Positions 59,610-64,000 of a stretch of DNA of 64,000 nt are shown piece by piece (within the stretch, counting starts at the first letter, position 1; each line of letters opens with the position of its first letter). Source of the stretch: Paenibacillus alkalitolerans (GTDB lineage Bacteria; Bacillota; Bacilli; Paenibacillales; YIM-B00363); contig NZ_JAEMXM010000011.1 of NCBI RefSeq assembly GCF_016482785.1, positions 1-64,000 on the forward strand. The letters run 5' to 3'. A program made the translations under genes and the position numbers. The notes beneath the pieces were generated by a model that was not told the DNA's origin, did no database searches, and saw nothing but the letters and a program-made list of their open reading frames with translations.

Positions 59610-61519
59610 AGAAAACAAATTTGCTCGATGCGTTGAAACATGAAGTGCTCGTAGGGGACGGCGCGCTGGGAACGTTTCTATATCAGCTCGGATTTCCCGT
59701 CGGCATCTCCTATGAGGAGCTGAATATAACCAGGCCGGATGTCATTCAAGACATCCATCGTCAATACCTGGAAGCCGGCGCTACAGTCATTGAAACGAAC
59801 ACATTTTCAGCCAACAGCGAGAAGCTGTCCAAATTCGGATTGGAAAACGAAGTGGAGCACATCAACCGCGCGGGCGTGGCCGCGGCGCGTGCCGCGGTCG
59901 GCGACGGCGCGTACGTTCTCGGCGCGGTGGGCTCCATTCGCGCAGGCAAACGGGGCAATGTAAGCGATTCGATCGTGCAAGAAGCGTTCCGGGGTCAGCT
60001 GGAGGCGCTCACCGACTCCGATATCGACGGAATCATGCTCGAGACGTTCTATGACGTGAAAGAGGCGCTCATCGCCCTTCGTTTGGCCAGGAAGCTGACG
60101 GACACGCCGGTCGTTTGCCAATTGGCGATCGAGACGGGAGGCGCTACTCAAGACGGTGTACCGCTGCAGCAAGCGTTTCGCATGCTGCGTGACGAAGGAG
60201 CGGATGTTGTCGGCTTTAATTGCCGGATCGGACCGTACGGCATTATCCGTTTGCTGGAGGGAATGGATCGGGCGGCACTCGAGCCGATATCCGTCTTCCC
60301 GAACGCCGGGCTTCCGGCCTATGTGGACGGACGATTTTCGTATCCGGCGGGACCCGAATATTTCGCGGAGAGCGCCCTGACGCTCGCCCGCCTCGGGGTG
60401 CGGATGATCGGAGGATGCTGCGGGACGACGCCTGAACATATTAAAGCCGTGAGCGAAGCGCTTCGGCATTTTCGGCCTAAGGAAGACGTCACACAACCGG
60501 AGGCGGCCAAGAAGCGGTCGGTCTCCCCCGCCATTGAAGTAAAAGGCGGCATCGGCAGCGATCGGTTGCAAAAGGAACAAACGCCGGATGATGAGCCGAC
60601 GATTACAGATCTTGTGTCGAGGCGGCATACCGTTATCGTGGAGCTCGATCCTCCCCGGGATCTCAACATCGATAAATTTATGCGGGGAGCCGAGGCATTG
60701 AAGCAGGCCGGCGTCGACGCCATAACGATGGCGGACAATTCGCTTGCGATGACGCGAATGAGCAACTTGGCTCTCGGCTTCTTGCTCAAGGACAAGCTTG
60801 GCGTCCGGCCGCTCGTGCATATCGCGTGCCGCGACCGCAATTTGATCGGAACGCAATCTCATTTGATGGGGCTTCATGCGCTCGGTATCGATCACGTGCT
60901 CGCCGTAACGGGCGACCCTGCACGGTTCGGGGATTTGCCGGGCTCCAGCTCGGTTTACGATTTGACGTCTTTCGAGATCATTCGCATGATTAAGCAGTTG
61001 AACGACGGAATCGCATTTTCCGGCAAGCCTTTAAAGCAAAAAGCGAACTTTACGGTTGCCGCCGCTTTAAATCCGAACGTAAAGCATCTGAACAAAGCGG
61101 TGGAACGTTTGGAACGGAAAATAGAGGCGGGCGCCGATTATATCATGACGCAGCCGGTGTACGACCCGGCTCTCATCGAGCGGTTGCATGAAGCGACGAA
61201 GCATTTGAGCATTCCTATTTTTATCGGAATTATGCCGTTTACAAACGGACGGAACGCGGAATATTTGCATAACGAAGTGCCGGGCATCACCCTTTCGGAA
61301 GACGTACGCCGGCGGATGTCGGGATTGGAAGGGGAAGACGGTCGGCGCGTTTCGCTGGAAATATCGAAAGAGCTGCTGGATGTGGCGATGGAACGTTTTA
61401 AAGGCATTTATCTTATTACTCCTTTCATGGCATACGAAATGACCGCAGAGCTTACAAAATATGTGTGGGAACAAACGAAACGCCGTTTTCCACTTGTACC
61501 CACTATGGAAATCAAGTAA
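59606..61519 (+). CDS. yitJ: Bifunctional homocysteine S-methyltransferase / methylenetetrahydrofolate reductase
   Basis: A 637-residue fusion. The N-terminal methyltransferase (~1-290) has GDGALGTFLYQLG and zinc ligands VGFNC and GGCCGTTPEHI. The C-terminal MetF-like TIM barrel (~335-637) includes RRHTVIVELDPPRDLNIDKF, VLAVTGDPARFGD and IMTQPVYDPALIE. It should make methionine while reducing methylene-THF, as YitJ of Bacillus. ATG overlaps dapF (ATGA). No SAM riboswitch is present because it is coupled to dapF. Confidence 0.92.
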   Translation: MKKTNLLDALKHEVLVGDGALGTFLYQLGFPVGISYEELNITRPDVIQDIHRQYLEAGATVIETNTFSANSEKLSKFGLENEVEHINRAGVAAARAAVGDGAYVLGAVGSIRAGKRGNVSDSIVQEAFRGQLEALTDSDIDGIMLETFYDVKEALIALRLARKLTDTPVVCQLAIETGGATQDGVPLQQAFRMLRDEGADVVGFNCRIGPYGIIRLLEGMDRAALEPISVFPNAGLPAYVDGRFSYPAGPEYFAESALTLARLGVRMIGGCCGTTPEHIKAVSEALRHFRPKEDVTQPEAAKKRSVSPAIEVKGGIGSDRLQKEQTPDDEPTITDLVSRRHTVIVELDPPRDLNIDKFMRGAEALKQAGVDAITMADNSLAMTRMSNLALGFLLKDKLGVRPLVHIACRDRNLIGTQSHLMGLHALGIDHVLAVTGDPARFGDLPGSSSVYDLTSFEIIRMIKQLNDGIAFSGKPLKQKANFTVAAALNPNVKHLNKAVERLERKIEAGADYIMTQPVYDPALIERLHEATKHLSIPIFIGIMPFTNGRNAEYLHNEVPGITLSEDVRRRMSGLEGEDGRRVSLEISKELLDVAMERFKGIYLITPFMAYEMTAELTKYVWEQTKRRFPLVPTMEIK

Positions 61520-61541
61520 TATATGAAAATGGAGTGAGAGC

Positions 61542-62432
61542 ATGCTGCGAAGCATGACCGGTTACGGACAATCGATCCGCTCTTCGGAGCTGTATTCGTT
61601 CACGGTGGATATGAAGTCCGTGAACCACCGGCACCTCGATATTGTTTTTCGTATGCCAAGGGAATGGCAGCATGCGGAAGATCGGCTGCGCCGCCTCATA
61701 CAGAAGGGGCTTCACCGCGGCCGAATCGACGTGTTCGTTGCGGCGGAGCGCATTGCCGGCCGTCCGCGCAAAGCCGTCATTGATTGGACGCTCGCCGAAG
61801 CGTATCGCGATGCGGGACGACAATTGACCGAAAGGCTTCAATTGCCGGCCGCGCGGGCGCTAAGCGTGAAAGATTTCTTAGCGTTCCCCGACGTGGTGCG
61901 GTTCGAAGAAGAGACGGACCCCGAACAAGGAACCGAAGAGCTGCTCGCATGCGCGGAAGAAGCGCTCGGCCGGCTGATCGCCATGAGGGAAGCGGAAGGG
62001 CGGTATTTGGCTGAAGATATCCGTCGCAAGAGCGCCGGCATCTCCGGAATCGTCGGCCGGATGGAACAGTTGGCGCCGGTCGTCGTTGAGGAGTACCGCT
62101 CCCGTTTGCAATCCAAATTGGAACAGTGGCTCGACGCGGAATCGGCGGGGGCCGTCGATCCGGGGCGGATTGCGATGGAGGCTGCCGTCTTCGCGGAACG
62201 GGCGGGCATCGACGAAGAATTGACGAGGTTGAAAAGCCATGCCGAACAATGCGCGGCTTTGACCGGCGGCGAAACGCCCGCCGGACGCAAACTCGATTTT
62301 TTGCTTCAAGAGATGAACCGCGAAGCGAACACGATCGGCTCGAAAGCGAATCACCTCGGGCTTTCCAATCTGGTTGTCGAGCTCAAATCGGAAATTGAAA
62401 AATTGCGCGAACAAGCGCAAAATATAGAATAA
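61542..62432 (+). CDS. yloC: YicC/YloC family endoribonuclease
   Basis: A 296-residue protein of the YicC type. Diagnostic segments: MLRSMTGYGQS at the start, VDMKSVNHRHLDIVFRMPRE, LLQEMNREANTIGSKANHLG near the C-terminus. E. coli YicC cleaves RNA and helps degrade small RNAs; YloC is the Bacillus homologue. ATG 61542 after GGAGTGAG. It begins the conserved yloC-remA-gmk-rpoZ-coaBC block. Confidence 0.94.
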   Translation: MLRSMTGYGQSIRSSELYSFTVDMKSVNHRHLDIVFRMPREWQHAEDRLRRLIQKGLHRGRIDVFVAAERIAGRPRKAVIDWTLAEAYRDAGRQLTERLQLPAARALSVKDFLAFPDVVRFEEETDPEQGTEELLACAEEALGRLIAMREAEGRYLAEDIRRKSAGISGIVGRMEQLAPVVVEEYRSRLQSKLEQWLDAESAGAVDPGRIAMEAAVFAERAGIDEELTRLKSHAEQCAALTGGETPAGRKLDFLLQEMNREANTIGSKANHLGLSNLVVELKSEIEKLREQAQNIE

Positions 62433-62521
62433 TTATTCAAACCTTACGTACGGCGGTACGGTATGAGCCGCATCGGACAGGGCAACACTGCCTATTATTG
62501 AGGTGTTGAGGGGGAACCATC

Positions 62522-62782
62522 ATGGCTATTAAACTTATAAACATCGGTTTCGGCAATATCGTTTCCGCAAATCGCATTATTTCCATCGTCAGCCCGGAAT
62601 CGGCGCCGATCAAACGTATCATTCAAGAAGCGCGGGACCGTCACATGTTAATTGACGCCACTTACGGCCGAAGAACAAGAGCCGTGATCATCACCGACAG
62701 CGATCACGTCATCCTGTCAGCCGTACAGCCTGAAACCGTAGCTCATCGATTGTCCAACAAAGATGAAGACCACGACGAATAA
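62522..62782 (+). CDS. remA: Biofilm matrix regulator RemA (DUF370)
   Basis: An 86-residue DNA-binding protein. It starts [20 protein letters not shown] and contains [20 protein letters not shown], nearly identical to Bacillus RemA. RemA forms a ring-like oligomer that wraps DNA and activates matrix and osmoprotection genes. ATG 62522 after GAGGTGTTGAGG. Placed before gmk as in Bacillus. Confidence 0.96.
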   Translation: MAIKLINIGFGNIVSANRIISIVSPESAPIKRIIQEARDRHMLIDATYGRRTRAVIITDSDHVILSAVQPETVAHRLSNKDEDHDE

Positions 62783-62840
62783 GCATATGGCTGCTGCCGG
62801 TATATTGCACACCACCTTAAACAAAGCTGAGGAGCATTTC

Positions 62841-63449
62841 ATGAAGAAAGGCTTATTGCTCGTCCTCTCCGGACCGTCCGGCGTAGGCAAGGGCACGCTG
62901 TGCGATCGTCTGCGCCAACTGTCGCCGGAACTCGTATATTCCGTGTCCGCCACAACCCGCGCTCCGCGCTCGGGAGAAGTGGAAGGGAAAAATTACTTCT
63001 TCACTTCCCGCGAACGCTTTCAGTCGATGATTGCGGAAGGAGAGCTGTTGGAATGGGCGGAATACGTGGGCAACTATTACGGAACGCCGAGAAGATTCGT
63101 GGAAGAAACCATCGCCGAAGGACGCGACGTCATTCTTGAAATCGATGTGCAAGGCGCAATGCAAGTGAAAGAACGTTTTCCCGAAGCGGTATTTATTTTT
63201 GTTCTTCCCCCGTCCCTGGAAGAGTTGCAGAACCGGATTCAAAGCCGCGGCACCGAAACGGAGAGCGCGATCCGCTCGCGGATGCAGGTGGCCGCGGACG
63301 AGATGAGGCTGATGGAACATTACGACTACGCCGTAGTAAACGATGTGATCGATCTCGCCTGCGCGCGGGTTCAAAGCATCATTACTGCGGAGCATTGCAA
63401 GCGGGAGCGAATGCTCCCCGCAGTTAAATCCTGGTTAAACGAGGTGTAA
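62841..63449 (+). CDS. gmk: Guanylate kinase
   Basis: A 202-residue kinase that converts GMP to GDP with ATP. P-loop VLSGPSGVGKGTLCDRL at ~8-24, GMP-binding VSATTRAPRSGEVEGKNYFF, and the lid IQSRGTETESAIRSRM. Start at ATG 62841 after GAGGAG; an in-frame ATG at 62763 lies inside remA. Confidence 0.96.
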   Translation: MKKGLLLVLSGPSGVGKGTLCDRLRQLSPELVYSVSATTRAPRSGEVEGKNYFFTSRERFQSMIAEGELLEWAEYVGNYYGTPRRFVEETIAEGRDVILEIDVQGAMQVKERFPEAVFIFVLPPSLEELQNRIQSRGTETESAIRSRMQVAADEMRLMEHYDYAVVNDVIDLACARVQSIITAEHCKRERMLPAVKSWLNEV

Positions 63450-63452
63450 GAG

Positions 63453-63665
63453 ATGTTGTATCCGTCGATTGATAAGCTGGTGGAAAAAGCCGAAAGCAAA
63501 TATTTGCTCGTCGTTGCCGCTTCGAAGCGGGCGCGCACATTGCGCGACGGCGCGAAAAGCCAATTAAAGAGTCCGCGATCTCACAAGTACGTGGGCGTCG
63601 CGTTGGAAGAAATCCACCTCGATTTCATCAAGCACGAAAAGACAAATAAAGAAAGCGCGAAATAA
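63453..63665 (+). CDS. rpoZ: RNA polymerase omega subunit
   Basis: A 70-residue omega subunit: MLYPSIDKLVEKAESKYLLV, then AASKRARTLRDGAKSQLKSP, with a short C-terminal tail. Stabilises beta-prime. ATG 63453, three bases after the gmk stop, with GAGGTG before it. An intrinsic terminator follows at 63671. Confidence 0.95.
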   Translation: MLYPSIDKLVEKAESKYLLVVAASKRARTLRDGAKSQLKSPRSHKYVGVALEEIHLDFIKHEKTNKESAK

Positions 63666-63670
63666 TGACG

Positions 63671-63697
63671 ACAACCCTTGCGGTTGTTATTTTTTTC
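63671..63697 (+). terminator. Intrinsic terminator of rpoZ
   Basis: ACAACC/GGTTGT stem with a CTTGC loop, then TATTTTTTT. The next gene coaBC starts only 19 bases on, so read-through may occur. Confidence 0.75.
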
Positions 63698-63715
63698 TCG
63701 GGGGAGTGAGTGGCG

Positions 63716-64000
63716 TTGCTGCAAGGAAAAACGATTGTATTAGGGATAACCGGCGGCATTGCGGCCTATAAAGCGGCGGCGGTATGCAGCAAGCTTTCGC
63801 AAAGCGGCGCCGACGTGCGCGTCGTAATGACAGAATCGGCGACAAAGTTCATCGCCCCGCTTACGTTTCAAGCGATTTCCCGCAATCGCGTCATCGTCGA
63901 TACGTTCGATGAAGAAGACCCGTCGGTCATAGCTCACATCGATCTCGCGGACCGGGCGGATGCCGTTGTCATCGCGCCTGCCACCGCTAATTTTCTGGCC
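63716..64000 (+). CDS. coaBC: CoaBC (phosphopantothenoylcysteine synthase/decarboxylase), partial
   Basis: The first 95 residues of a CoaBC-type protein, cut by the window end. MLQGKTIVLGITGGIAAYKA and the flavin/decarboxylase region MTESATKFIAPLTFQAISRN are typical of the N-terminal CoaC domain, and AVVIAPATANF is the conserved substrate segment. The enzyme ligates Cys to phosphopantothenate and decarboxylates it for coenzyme A. Start at TTG 63716 (nine bases after GGGGAG); GTG 63710 is the alternative. Same order as in Bacillus. Confidence 0.93.
   Translation, partial: MLQGKTIVLGITGGIAAYKAAAVCSKLSQSGADVRVVMTESATKFIAPLTFQAISRNRVIVDTFDEEDPSVIAHIDLADRADAVVIAPATANFLA

Noticed and set aside
1-64000. 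Insertion sequences, prophage, tRNA or rRNA genes
   Set aside because: No transposase, integrase, phage structural gene, tRNA cloverleaf or rRNA signature was recognised.

Overview
The window looks like a chromosomal segment of a spore-forming Bacillota of the Paenibacillaceae type (Paenibacillus, Cohnella or relatives). The evidence is gene content and order matching Bacillus-type blocks: yloA(rqcH)-yloB ... yloC-remA-gmk-rpoZ-coaBC, ylaN-ftsW, ylbF(ricF)-ylbG, ccpA and a Spo0E-like phosphatase. The GC content is moderate, Shine-Dalgarno sites are strong, TTG/GTG starts are frequent, and there are many intrinsic terminators. I see no rRNA, tRNA, CRISPR array, insertion sequence or prophage. 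The DNA reads as core chromosome with a few lineage-specific genes.

Layout. 0.15-3.25 kb: a minus-strand operon of two Gfo/Idh/MocA oxidoreductases around an AraC-type regulator. 3.25-9.1 kb: small conserved genes (YfhH-like, PilZ protein, YjcF acetyltransferase, DUF3892, MBL hydrolase, Spo0E-like, a secreted copper-amine-oxidase-N-type protein, DUF1292, DUF1885, DUF3055), with a c-di-GMP-I riboswitch ahead of the PilZ gene. 9.1-15.9 kb: speA, two MFS transporters, moeB, yktB, a decayed LuxR-type regulator and an unknown gene. 16-21 kb: gndA, aroK, rhodanese, paired fluoride channels, aroA and a CoA-binding protein. 21.1-28.5 kb: a low-complexity protein, a PTS EIICBA transporter overlapping ptsI, a DJ-1/PfpI protein, a zinc-ribbon protein, ccpA and mtnN.

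28.5-45.6 kb: PBP1A with fibronectin type III repeats, tyrS, rpsD with a structured leader, a GAF-GAF-GGDEF diguanylate cyclase, an M29 aminopeptidase, an HPr-like protein lacking the phospho-histidine, ylaN, an Asp23-family protein, ftsW, a YugN-like gene, an M20 amidohydrolase, a CBS-pair protein, and an XPB-type helicase with an overlapping partner gene. 45.6-53.4 kb: ricF, asparaginase, ylbG, an unknown gene behind a 12-codon leader ORF, a LysR regulator, PHP phosphoesterase-galU-ugd, and a DUF1444-like gene. 53.4-53.9 kb: ten tandem 52-bp units, each carrying a small hairpin. 53.9-64 kb: rqcH, the Ca2+-ATPase yloB, dapF, yitJ, yloC, remA, gmk, rpoZ and the start of coaBC.

Themes. Carbon control: EIICBA, EI, CcpA and an HPr-fold protein that keeps the regulatory serine but not the catalytic histidine. 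c-di-GMP: a GGDEF cyclase with an I-site, a PilZ effector and a riboswitch controlling that effector. Envelope: PBP1A, FtsW, GalU/Ugd, DapF, AroA/AroK. Repeats: an 11-mer (AAGTTTTTCTT) occurs seven times, only between genes, and there are two intergenic repeat arrays with a period of about 51-53 bp. The least explained items are the XPB pair, the HPr-like protein, the tandem hairpin array, the dispersed 11-mer and the terminator early in the rpsD leader. No searches were run; family names rest on recognising the translated sequences.
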